Shown here one piece after another: positions 51,670 through 59,796 of a stretch of 64,000 bases of DNA (position 1 is its first letter; every line of letters starts with the position of its first letter). This DNA comes from Spirosoma panaciterrae DSM 21099. Lineage in GTDB: Bacteria > Bacteroidota > Bacteroidia > Cytophagales > Spirosomataceae. A program made the translations under genes and the position numbers. Below the pieces are notes generated by a model that made no database searches, was not told the DNA's origin, and saw nothing but the letters and a program-made list of their open reading frames with translations. Location of the stretch: the NCBI RefSeq assembly GCF_000374025.1, contig NZ_KB893228.1:232823-296822 (forward strand), given 5' to 3'.

Positions 51670-52125
51670 TTAGCCACGGAGCTTATCCAACAACTGACTC
51701 AGATAATTAGCCTCATCCTCAGTGAGCTTGCAACGTTGTTGCTGATCCCACTCATTCTGACTTATATCCAGTTGTTTGAGTAACTCAAGCCCTTTTTCAG
51801 TAATGACGACATCAACGGCCCGTCGGTCACTGGGGCATTCAGTACGTAAGACTAATTTTTTGGCCACCAGCTTATCAACCAGCCGGGAAGCATTCGACAT
51901 TTTATCGAGCATACGCTCAGTAATGTCACTCACTTTTACGGGGGAAGGGTATTGACCGCGCAAAATGCGTAACACGTTGTATTGCTGCAAGGTCAGACCC
52001 GATGGCTTTAGCAGTTTGGTCTGAGCCGCTGATACCCAGTTGCTTGTATAGAACAGATTCACCATAACCCGATGATAAGGGTTTTTGAATGGCGTTGTTT
52101 GCTTAATGTCGGTTTCGATGGACAT
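51670..52125 (-). CDS. MarR family transcription regulator
   Basis: A 151-residue winged-helix regulator. The helix-turn-helix region VSDITERMLDKMSNASRLVDKLV and the wing VLRTECPSDRRAVDVVITEKG are typical, the DRR motif being the MarR wing signature. The N-terminal dimer helix contains KNPYHRVMVNLFYTSNW. It is read before yceI on the same strand. A perfect 36-bp palindrome starting 15 bases upstream of the ATG is a strong operator candidate, which would make it autoregulated. Signal unknown; many MarR-YceI pairs are linked to stress by acids, phenols or lipids, by inference. Confidence 0.93.
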   Translation of the reverse strand: MSIETDIKQTTPFKNPYHRVMVNLFYTSNWVSAAQTKLLKPSGLTLQQYNVLRILRGQYPSPVKVSDITERMLDKMSNASRLVDKLVAKKLVLRTECPSDRRAVDVVITEKGLELLKQLDISQNEWDQQQRCKLTEDEANYLSQLLDKLRG

Positions 52126-52140
52126 GCCACAAAGATAAAG

Positions 52141-52176
52141 TATTTGTATTTAATGTAACAACATTAAATACAAATA
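52141..52176. promoter_or_regulatory. Perfect 36-bp AT-rich palindrome, likely MarR operator
   Basis: Arms TATTTGTATTTAATGT (52141-52156) and its exact reverse complement (52161-52176) flank the 4-base centre AACA. It sits between the Omp85-like stop and the marR start. Lack of G/C pairs and of a T tail argues against a terminator; MarR proteins bind palindromes of this sort. Confidence 0.75.
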
Positions 52177-52182
52177 AATTCA

Positions 52183-54234
52183 TTACTGGTAGGGGATGAT
52201 TTGAGGAGCCGATAAGTCGAAGTCGCGGAATCGTAAAGTAGGAACGCCTTCAAATACCTGACGGAAAGGGATGGTATTGTTGGGAATGTTGGGGTAATAG
52301 GCCAGGCGGACCTGAAAACTGTTGAATGTCAGGTTCTCATTACGAAGGCGAAAACCAATGCCATAGCCTTGATAAAGCGGTCCGCTCAGTAACGGGCGAT
52401 CGGGAAAACTGACCAGCCCAAGGTTGACAAACGTAATAAACGCCACCCGGAAACCGATCAGGTTAAGTTTAGAAAAAAGGATATTTTCGTAATTGATGAA
52501 CCAGCGTTTAGTACCTATCAGCGCATCACTGTTTACCCCAATGCCATCTGTATTGATTCCACTGCCTGTACTGCCCAGCGAGATGTATTCGTTGGCGAAC
52601 CGGGAAATCCCCGTTGTGTAGCGGGTATTGAAAAAGTGGCGCATATTTCCCCAACGACTTTTTACCAATGGGCTGAAATAGTTGGACTCAAATGAAAAAA
52701 CGCCCTGCTCAATTTTATCGGTCCGAATGTAGCCCCCCAGGCTAACCAACCCGTAGAGATAGCCCATCTGCCGTACATAATTGCCCTGCGAAAAATTCAA
52801 GCCCATGTATTTCCGCCGGCCGAGTTCGGCATCGTCGAACCCAGTGATGAGCGCAATCGATTCGCCGGTAGGAACGTCTTCTGTACGCCCGAATCCATAA
52901 ATCAACACGTCGCGAACATACTTACGACGGGAATAACCAACACTGAATAAAGTGGTACGGCTGTCCTGATAAATCTGATTTGTGTCGGCCGTCACCGTAG
53001 GGCGTCGGCTGTAGGAATAATCCGTGTTTCGCAGAGCGATAATGAGTCGGGAACGGCCTTTCTTTTCAATATCGTTTTCGTTTTCCCGGTAAAACAGCCG
53101 GAACGAACGGCCAATCCAGACATCGGTATAGTTGTAGGAAAGCGGCACAAAAAGCACCGTATCGTTGCGCGTAATCAGTCGGTTGTTCACCTGAGTATGG
53201 TTCAACTCTATTGATCCGGCATATTTAGTATCTGGTGTCAGAAAAGGACGATAAATCTTGGCAGATATCTGTTTGAGGTCGCGCAGATACAACAAATCCG
53301 CCTGCGCTGTCAGGAAAGTTTTCCCAATAAACGGCACCTTATAATGCGCCTGGTATTCCATTGTCTGGCGGGGGTCGGTACCGTTATAAGCCACCTGGGT
53401 CCAAAGCTGGTGGCCCAATCCTCTAAAATTAAGCTGGTTGAACCCTACACTAAAGTTTTGAAAGCCGCCAAAGCCACCAATGGGCAGCAACGACCAAACG
53501 TCCTGGGTAATCACATAGACATCAACAAACTGGCGGCTTCCGGCACGGGGAACGATCAGAATACGGGCATCGTGAAAAATTGATGTGGTTCGTAAAAGCC
53601 GCTCATTATCACGCAACACCGTGGGGTTTACCACATCGCCCTGCTGAAAAAGCAGGTACGAGCGCCGGATCACATGCTCGCGGGTGTTGGTATGCAAACG
53701 CCCGCCCAGTCGTTCAATCCAGTTTCCGGGTTGGCGCAGTGTATCATAAACCGTCTGGCCGAAAACGCTCAACCGACGAATATAGATGGTCCCAATAATA
53801 CGCCCCTCAAAGGGTTTGAATGGATTGGTTTCAATCTGGTTTACTTCCCCCGTTCTTAAACGGCTGTTATATACATCTTGAAAAACAGCATCATACAACT
53901 GGCGCGTTAACCGGTGCCGATACATGCGCTCTTTCAGTCGGCTATAAAAAATACTGTCGCGCAGGAGTGTACTGTCCGTAACAGCCGTCAGCTTTAACGC
54001 CATCAACGAGTCGGTTGGCCCATATTGAATCGATTTAGCCTGCAAGGTATCTACGCGAACCCGGTCGGGATTTAGTCTGAACCGCGTGCTGTCTGTCCGT
54101 GGCCGGTTTGTATCCTGTTGCGCCCTAGCTTCTGGCACGCACCCGGCCAATAGCATCAGGTACACTGCAACACAGTGTAGCACACCTACATATCTGTTGG
54201 GATATAGCGAGTACATGGACGGACAATCTGGCAC
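52183..54234 (-). CDS. Omp85/BamA-like outer-membrane protein with POTRA region
   Basis: A 683-residue exported protein. After a signal peptide (MLLAGCVPEARAQ; a Cys in LLAGC could also be a lipobox, but cleavage after ARA fits a barrel protein better) come about 130 residues of a helical stalk. Then follows a POTRA-like domain (about 135-220: IIGTIYIRRLSVFGQTVYD, VVNPTVLRDNERLLRTTSIF, RQFVDVYVITQDVWSLLP) and a C-terminal barrel of about 440 residues (QLNFRGLGHQLW, VGYSRRKYVRDVL, GYGIGFRLRNENLTF). It is not BamA itself, which has five POTRA domains; it resembles the single-POTRA ShlB-to-BamA-like surface proteins of Bacteroidota. Two possible ATGs near the start differ by six codons. Confidence 0.8.
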   Translation of the reverse strand: MPDCPSMYSLYPNRYVGVLHCVAVYLMLLAGCVPEARAQQDTNRPRTDSTRFRLNPDRVRVDTLQAKSIQYGPTDSLMALKLTAVTDSTLLRDSIFYSRLKERMYRHRLTRQLYDAVFQDVYNSRLRTGEVNQIETNPFKPFEGRIIGTIYIRRLSVFGQTVYDTLRQPGNWIERLGGRLHTNTREHVIRRSYLLFQQGDVVNPTVLRDNERLLRTTSIFHDARILIVPRAGSRQFVDVYVITQDVWSLLPIGGFGGFQNFSVGFNQLNFRGLGHQLWTQVAYNGTDPRQTMEYQAHYKVPFIGKTFLTAQADLLYLRDLKQISAKIYRPFLTPDTKYAGSIELNHTQVNNRLITRNDTVLFVPLSYNYTDVWIGRSFRLFYRENENDIEKKGRSRLIIALRNTDYSYSRRPTVTADTNQIYQDSRTTLFSVGYSRRKYVRDVLIYGFGRTEDVPTGESIALITGFDDAELGRRKYMGLNFSQGNYVRQMGYLYGLVSLGGYIRTDKIEQGVFSFESNYFSPLVKSRWGNMRHFFNTRYTTGISRFANEYISLGSTGSGINTDGIGVNSDALIGTKRWFINYENILFSKLNLIGFRVAFITFVNLGLVSFPDRPLLSGPLYQGYGIGFRLRNENLTFNSFQVRLAYYPNIPNNTIPFRQVFEGVPTLRFRDFDLSAPQIIPYQ

Positions 54235-54435
54235 TTAGAGTATACTAGGACGAAATAGTTTAATACCGATTACGCCTAATCAAGAACGTTCGAGACTATA
54301 TTTTCTAATTATAATCCTATTAAAACCCAGATACAACATACATACGTAGACAAGCTCATTTCAGGTTTCAGGCTAAGAGTGGGAAGGGCTGATTGATCCA
54401 TTGGTCGACCAAAATTACCTTCCGAAACAAGCATC

Positions 54436-54972
54436 CTATTCAATAACCAACGAACTAGTTAACTGTTTTTGAAGCCAGTAATCGCGCTGACGTTCAGAGC
54501 CGAACTGAAAATAATGAAAGCTAAATTGGGTAAAGCCCATTTTCTGGTAGAACGCTATAGCCCGTACGTTACGCTCCCATACCCCCAGCCAAACGGATGT
54601 GTACCCCTGATTACGTGCCCAGCTGAGGCAGTGTTGCATAAGTATACGACCCTGCCCCTGCCCAAGTTGCGTTTGTACCAAATAAATACGCTGAATTTCG
54701 ATGGCATTTCGGTCTTTCATTCGTCGGGGAGGGCGGCCACGGCGGAGCTTGGCATAGCCAACCGGATGACCATCGGGCGTTTCCATCAAAAAGAAAAACG
54801 ACTTCGGATCAGCCAGTTCGGCCTCTAAAATAGAACGTGAGAAGGCCGACTGTATGTATTCCTCAACCAGTTCGGCAGGGTTGTAGGGCGGCCCAAACGT
54901 ATCACGCATAGTTTTCGCAGACATATCCGTAAGCAGAGCCGCATCGGCCAGAGTAGCAGGGCGTATTGTCAA
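54436..54972 (-). CDS. GNAT family N-acetyltransferase (TTG start)
   Basis: A 178-residue acetyltransferase of the GNAT fold. The acetyl-CoA motif is QTQLGQGQGRILMQHCLSWA (Q/R-x-x-G-x-G/A form), and the beta4-beta5 region is YTSVWLGVWERNVRAIAFYQKMGF, typical of the RimI/PhnO-like group. Substrate unknown. The start is TTG at 54972 (LTIRPATLADAALL), which agrees with the common family opening MTIRPA; no nearby ATG fits. It is divergent from maf with about 85 bases between. Confidence 0.88.
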   Translation of the reverse strand: MTIRPATLADAALLTDMSAKTMRDTFGPPYNPAELVEEYIQSAFSRSILEAELADPKSFFFLMETPDGHPVGYAKLRRGRPPRRMKDRNAIEIQRIYLVQTQLGQGQGRILMQHCLSWARNQGYTSVWLGVWERNVRAIAFYQKMGFTQFSFHYFQFGSERQRDYWLQKQLTSSLVIE

Positions 54973-55057
54973 AGTAATTACGATTAATAGTATACGATGT
55001 GCGATTATAGCCCGAAATTCGCTTTATTGTTCATCATTCATTGTTTGGTTATTGCAA

Positions 55058-55648
55058 ATGCAATTAGTTTATCCTTTAGTACTGGCATCCGGTTCGCCCC
55101 GACGTAAGCAACTCATGACCGATGCCGGTTTTACATTCACCATCGAAACCCGCCCAACCGACGAACATTTCCCGGCAACCATGCCTGTAAACGAGGTAGC
55201 GGAATATCTGGCTCGTGAGAAAGCTACTCAATTTCAGGCTGACTTAGGCAATCGGATTGTTCTATGTGCCGACACGGTCGTTATTCTGGATAATCAGATT
55301 CTGAACAAACCCCAGGACGAAGCCGATGCGCAGCGGATGCTACGTAGCTTAGCGGGTCGTACCCACCGGGTTCGGACGGGAGTCGCGATTCTTTCGCCCG
55401 ACGGGCTGGTATCGTTTACGGACGAAACCGTCGTTCAGTTTGCCGACCTATCCGACGCCGAAATCACCTACTACATTCATACCTGCCACCCCTTCGACAA
55501 AGCCGGCTCTTATGGTGCCCAGGATTTTATCGGGCTGGTCGGTATTGAGCGGCTGGAAGGTTCTTTTTATACCGTAATGGGCCTGCCTACACACCGGGTT
55601 TATCAGGCCTTGAAACGATTTTTAATGAGCGAAAGAGGGAAAGAGTGA
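55058..55648 (+). CDS. maf: Maf-like nucleotide pyrophosphatase
   Basis: A 196-residue house-cleaning enzyme that hydrolyses non-canonical or methylated nucleoside triphosphates such as dTTP/UTP and m5UTP. Motifs are LASGSPRRKQLMTDAG with the SGSPRR phosphate loop, EYLAREKA, CADTVVILDN with the catalytic Asp, and the C-terminal PFDKAGSYGAQDF. Start at 55058 is preferred over TTG at 55052, two codons before. The stop codon lies inside the octamer repeat shared with the following glycosidase gene. Confidence 0.93.
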   Translation: MQLVYPLVLASGSPRRKQLMTDAGFTFTIETRPTDEHFPATMPVNEVAEYLAREKATQFQADLGNRIVLCADTVVILDNQILNKPQDEADAQRMLRSLAGRTHRVRTGVAILSPDGLVSFTDETVVQFADLSDAEITYYIHTCHPFDKAGSYGAQDFIGLVGIERLEGSFYTVMGLPTHRVYQALKRFLMSERGKE

Positions 55649-55696
55649 AAGAGTGTTTTCCTGCAAACCGCTCTTTCACTCTTTCCCTCTTTCACT
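55628..55696. repeat. GAGYGAAW-type hairpin between maf and the GH13 gene
   Basis: Arms 55628-55655 and 55669-55696 (28 bp, core GAGGGAAAGAGTGAAAGAG) differ only by two C/T changes that keep G-U pairing. The arm unit GAGGGAAA is specific to this copy and occurs on both sides. It overlaps the maf stop and ends 4 bases before the next ATG. Confidence 0.85.
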
Positions 55697-55700
55697 GGTT

Positions 55701-57200
55701 ATGAATCTCCCCATCGGACATACTGGCGTTCACTATGAAATTTTCGTCCGGTCGTTTGCCGACTCCAACGGCGACGGCATTGGCGATCTCAACGGTCTTA
55801 CGGCCAACCTCGATTATCTGAAAGAACTGGGAATTTCGGCCATCTGGCTCATGCCAGTCAGTCCATCGCCCAGTTATCACAAATACGATGTTACGGACTA
55901 TTACGGCATCGACCCGGAATATGGCACGCTGGCGGACTTCAAACGGCTGATTCAGGAAGCGCACCACCGGGGCATAGCCATCATTATCGACCTGGTTTTA
56001 CACCATACCAGCGTGCAGCATCCCTGGTTTCGGGAAGCCGCCAAAGGCCCACAGAACCCGTACTGGAATTTCTACAAATGGCTTCGCCCTGATGAAATAA
56101 AAGCCCGTAATCTGGCTACCCGCGATATTACAGCCGATTCCGATGAGCGAAATCCCTGGCATTCGGTAGCAGGCGCTTCGTATCCCGAAAGGTATTACGG
56201 GATGTTCTGGCAGGGTATGCCCGACCTGAATTTCGATCATCGGCCCGTACGCGACGAAGTGTTTAAAATTGTACGTTACTGGCTCCACGACATCGGGGTG
56301 GATGGCTTTCGGCTCGATGCGGCCCGGCATCTCTACCGCGATTATGAAGAAACCAAAAATCACGATTTCTGGGAAGAGTTTGGCCGGGAGGTGGAAGCAG
56401 CAAAGCCGGGAGCTTATACCATAGGCGAAGTCTGGACACGGCCCGAACGCATTGCGCCGTATTACCGGGGCCTGAAAGCCAATTTCAATTTCGATCTGCG
56501 GCTGATTATTGAAGAAATTGTTCGGCAGGAAGATGATACGGAAGATATGATTCAGTTTCTGGCGTATGTCCATGCCGCTTTCTGCAACGTAAATCCGCAG
56601 TTTATCGATGCACTGATCTTGTCGAACCATGACCAGAACCGGATCGGCAGTTTGCTGAAGGGCAATCCAAATCACCTGAAAGTGGCGGCTAATCTGTTGC
56701 TGACCTTGCCGGGTCTGCCTTACCTGTACTATGGGGAAGAAATTGGCATGCGGGGTGTGAAGCCCGACGAAAACATCCGTGAACCTTTCCTGTGGGATAC
56801 CCGCGACCGCGATAAACAGCGTACCTACTGGCGACGCGGCCGCTACAGCACCAGCCGAAGTATTCGCCCTCTGGCGCAACAGAAAAGTGACCCAGACTCC
56901 TTGTTTACGCATTACAAGCGACTGATTCATTACCGCAATAGTCATCCGGTACTGACGAACAACCTGAGTCGATTGAAGCAGTCGGGGATTCGCCAGCAAG
57001 GTACGGTTGCCTTTATACGCTCCCTGGAAAATGGCCCACGAGTTCTGATTCTACACAATCTGACCAGAGAAGCCAGAGAGGTAGTACTGTCGCCCGATGA
57101 ATACTGGTGCCATCAGATCGTATTTGAAACCATACCCGAGAGTCAGTTTCATGGCGATCGGGTTCAGCTACCCGCCTATGGGTGTGTAGTTCTGGAGTAA
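55701..57200 (+). CDS. GH13 alpha-amylase family glycosidase
   Basis: A 499-residue cytoplasmic glucosidase or trehalose-synthase-like enzyme of GH13. The catalytic triad is complete: nucleophile D206 in DGFRLDAARH, acid/base E243 in TIGEVWTRPE, and D311 in LILSNHDQNRIG. The N-terminus HYEIFVRSFADSNGDGIGDLNG and WLMPVSPSPSYHKYDVTDYY follow the family, with a domain B of normal size. There is no signal peptide, so it acts on intracellular oligosaccharides, as part of maltodextrin or trehalose metabolism. It may be linked to glgE at 5070-7094, but is 49 kb away. The start at 55701 leaves the octamer hairpin directly upstream. Confidence 0.92.
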   Translation: MNLPIGHTGVHYEIFVRSFADSNGDGIGDLNGLTANLDYLKELGISAIWLMPVSPSPSYHKYDVTDYYGIDPEYGTLADFKRLIQEAHHRGIAIIIDLVLHHTSVQHPWFREAAKGPQNPYWNFYKWLRPDEIKARNLATRDITADSDERNPWHSVAGASYPERYYGMFWQGMPDLNFDHRPVRDEVFKIVRYWLHDIGVDGFRLDAARHLYRDYEETKNHDFWEEFGREVEAAKPGAYTIGEVWTRPERIAPYYRGLKANFNFDLRLIIEEIVRQEDDTEDMIQFLAYVHAAFCNVNPQFIDALILSNHDQNRIGSLLKGNPNHLKVAANLLLTLPGLPYLYYGEEIGMRGVKPDENIREPFLWDTRDRDKQRTYWRRGRYSTSRSIRPLAQQKSDPDSLFTHYKRLIHYRNSHPVLTNNLSRLKQSGIRQQGTVAFIRSLENGPRVLILHNLTREAREVVLSPDEYWCHQIVFETIPESQFHGDRVQLPAYGCVVLE

Positions 57201-57286
57201 TGAATCGCTCCATCGTTAATTTAGTTGCAGTTGTACAATTACCCGCTTATTTGGTCAGTCTGGCCCGATACGCCCAAAAAGTATCT

Positions 57287-58219
57287 ATGAAGTTCTGTTT
57301 CTTTTTTGCCCTGGTATTCCTGGTAAAACCTGTTTTTGGACAGGAGCCATCCGCTGAACAAATTCACCGACACATTCGCGATCTGGCTTCCGACAAAATG
57401 CAGGGACGCGGCACAGGAAGCCCTGAAAATGCGAAAGCAGCGCATTACATTCAAAAACTGTTTAAAAAGTACAAGCTAACGCCTTTGGGTTCGGAGGGTT
57501 ATTATCAGCCCTTTACCGCCAAAGTCAGGCGGGTCGTGGTCCCCGACAGCTTGCGCGAAACCCGGAATGTAGTTGGCTTTCTGGATAACAAGGCCCCGTA
57601 TACCATTGTGATCGGGGCTCACTACGACCACCTGGGTTTGGGGCGGCAGGGAAGTTCGAAAGATTCGTTGCCAGAGGGAAAAATTCACAATGGGGCCGAC
57701 GACAACGCATCGGGCGTGGCCGGACTGCTGGAAATGGCCCGCTACTTCAGTCAAAACCATACAGCCGAGCCGTATAATTTTCTGTTTATTGCCTTTGGTG
57801 CAGAAGAGCTGGGATTGCAGGGGTCTCGTTATTTTCTGAACAATCCGACACTGCCCCTCGAAAAAATGAATTTTATGGTTTGTATGGACATGATTGGCCG
57901 TTACAATCCCGAACGGGGGGTGGGTATTGGCGGGTATGGCACCAGTGACGCCTGGCCTACTGTTTTTAAAGGCGCAGAAAGCAGCATTAAATTCTTCACC
58001 GATCGGGCTGGAAATGGGGGTTCCGACAATGCGGCTTTCTACGCCAAACAAATTCCGGTGCTGTTTTTTCATACAGGAGGACATCCCGATTACCACAAGC
58101 CTACCGACGATTCGGAAAAAATTGATGTAAAGGCTGAAGAAGCGATTCTACGACTGGAAATCAAGCTCCTGGAAAATGCCATGCAATTACCTAAAATGAC
58201 GTTTACGGCCGTTAAGTAG
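57287..58219 (+). CDS. Exported M28 family zinc peptidase
   Basis: A 310-residue aminopeptidase-like enzyme with a signal peptide (cleavage near VFGQ). The co-catalytic zinc site of clan MH/M28 is complete: IGAHYDHLG (His, Asp), NGADDNASGVAG (bridging Asp), AFGAEELGLQGS (Glu-Glu), CMDMIGR (Asp) and HPDYHKPTDD (His). An N-terminal helix of about 60 residues precedes the catalytic domain. It is 86 bases after the GH13 gene on the same strand. In-frame codons upstream to 57182 overlap that gene and are not used. Confidence 0.93.
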   Translation: MKFCFFFALVFLVKPVFGQEPSAEQIHRHIRDLASDKMQGRGTGSPENAKAAHYIQKLFKKYKLTPLGSEGYYQPFTAKVRRVVVPDSLRETRNVVGFLDNKAPYTIVIGAHYDHLGLGRQGSSKDSLPEGKIHNGADDNASGVAGLLEMARYFSQNHTAEPYNFLFIAFGAEELGLQGSRYFLNNPTLPLEKMNFMVCMDMIGRYNPERGVGIGGYGTSDAWPTVFKGAESSIKFFTDRAGNGGSDNAAFYAKQIPVLFFHTGGHPDYHKPTDDSEKIDVKAEEAILRLEIKLLENAMQLPKMTFTAVK

Positions 58220-58270
58220 TGTCCGGCACGATTCTGTACTAAATGGCCGCCAGAAACACTCCTTACCGTT

Positions 58271-59695
58271 ATGACAAAATACCTTCTTCCTCTCCTTCTG
58301 CTTGCCTCCCTGCCTACCAGGGCGCAAAATCGCCCGGCGAATCGTCCGAATATCATCTTTATTCTGGCCGACGACCTCGGCTACGGTGATGTGGGGGTAA
58401 ATGGACAGAAACTCATAAAGACACCTAACATTGACCGACTGGCCCGCGAAGGCATGCAGTTTACGCAATTTTACGCGGGTACGTCAGTCTGTGCCCCTTC
58501 ACGGGCATCCCTTTTAACCGGAAAGCATACCGGGCATACCTACATCCGGGGCAACAAAGAGGTACAACCCGAAGGCCAGCAACCCATTGCCGATTCCGTC
58601 ACGACAGTAGCCGAACTCCTGCAACAGGCAGGGTATACAACGGCCGCTTTTGGAAAATGGGGCTTAGGCCCCGTTGGTTCGGAAGGCGATCCTAACAGGC
58701 AGGGTTTTGATCGATTTTATGGTTACAACTGTCAGGCATTGGCGCATCGGTATTACCCTGACCACCTCTGGAATAATAGCCAGAAAATTGTGCTGGCAGG
58801 CAATGAACATTTGCGCAAAGCGAGCGAATACGCTCCCGATCTGATTCAGAAACAGGCGTTGAGCTTTCTGGATGGCCGCGATGGGAAACAGCCTTTTTTT
58901 CTGTTTCTCCCCTATACGTTGCCCCATGCCGAATTGATAGCCCCCGATGATAGCCTGCTGGCTTATTACAAAGGCAAGTTTCCAGAAAAACCCTATAAGG
59001 GAGCTGATTATGGAGCTGATGCCAAAACAGGAGGGTATACGTCGCAGACGTACCCTCGTGCTACCTTTGCGGCTATGGTAGCCCGGCTCGATGTATACGT
59101 TGGCCAGGTCATGGCCAAGCTAAAGGAGAGAGGACTTGATCAAAACACGCTGGTCATTTTTACGAGCGACAATGGGCCGCACACCGAAGGTGGAGCCGAT
59201 CCTACTTTCTTTGCCAGTGGTGGTAATCTACGCGGTGTGAAACGCGATTTGTATGAAGGGGGTATCCGCGAACCGTTTTTTGCCCGCTGGCCGGGAGCCA
59301 TTCAATCCGGCACGAAAAGCAATTTTATCGGAGCCTTCTGGGATTTACTGCCTACATTCACCCAATTGGCGGGCGCAAAAACCCCAACGACTATTGACGG
59401 AATCTCGTTTGTACCTACCCTTACCGGCCGGGGCGTTCAGAAGAAGCATGACTTTCTATACTGGGAATTTCATGAAAACGGCGGCCGACAGGCCGTTCGG
59501 CAGGGCAATTGGAAAGCGGTCCGATTGCAAGCCATCAGCAACCCGACTGGTCCGGTCGAATTATATGATCTGAGCAAAGACCCCGCCGAAGCGCATAACG
59601 TAGCCGCCCAATACCCCGATAAAGCGAAGGAGCTTGGGCGTCTGATGGACCAGTCGCACGTTGAATCGCCTATATTCCCGTTTGCGAAACAATAA
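58271..59695 (+). CDS. Arylsulfatase, exported
   Basis: A 474-residue type I sulfatase with a signal peptide (MTKYLLPLLLLASLPTRAQ). Metal residues are D34-D35 in FILADDLGYGDVGV, and the formylglycine motif is C74-APSR78 in TSVCAPSRASLLTGKHTGH. Later motifs are KWGLGPVGSEG, LPHAEL and FTSDNGPHTEGG. It is longer-lived in the Cys-type class; a formylglycine-generating enzyme must exist elsewhere in the genome. Compared with the sulfatase at 34470-35936 it lacks a lipobox, so it may be free in the periplasm. Follows the M28 peptidase by about 50 bases. Confidence 0.93.
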   Translation: MTKYLLPLLLLASLPTRAQNRPANRPNIIFILADDLGYGDVGVNGQKLIKTPNIDRLAREGMQFTQFYAGTSVCAPSRASLLTGKHTGHTYIRGNKEVQPEGQQPIADSVTTVAELLQQAGYTTAAFGKWGLGPVGSEGDPNRQGFDRFYGYNCQALAHRYYPDHLWNNSQKIVLAGNEHLRKASEYAPDLIQKQALSFLDGRDGKQPFFLFLPYTLPHAELIAPDDSLLAYYKGKFPEKPYKGADYGADAKTGGYTSQTYPRATFAAMVARLDVYVGQVMAKLKERGLDQNTLVIFTSDNGPHTEGGADPTFFASGGNLRGVKRDLYEGGIREPFFARWPGAIQSGTKSNFIGAFWDLLPTFTQLAGAKTPTTIDGISFVPTLTGRGVQKKHDFLYWEFHENGGRQAVRQGNWKAVRLQAISNPTGPVELYDLSKDPAEAHNVAAQYPDKAKELGRLMDQSHVESPIFPFAKQ

Positions 59696-59796
59696 CGTAT
59701 AGCGCCCAGGTCGATTCATCCCTTTTTCGGGATTGTTCATCCCATTTCGCCCCCATGCCTATTGGTTCCACTTAGTTTTGACCCAAACTTAATTCT

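Noticed and set aside
55998..56999. 333-residue open frame on the minus strand
   Set aside because: Fully antisense to the GH13 gene, which has a complete catalytic triad. No signal, start context or family likeness.
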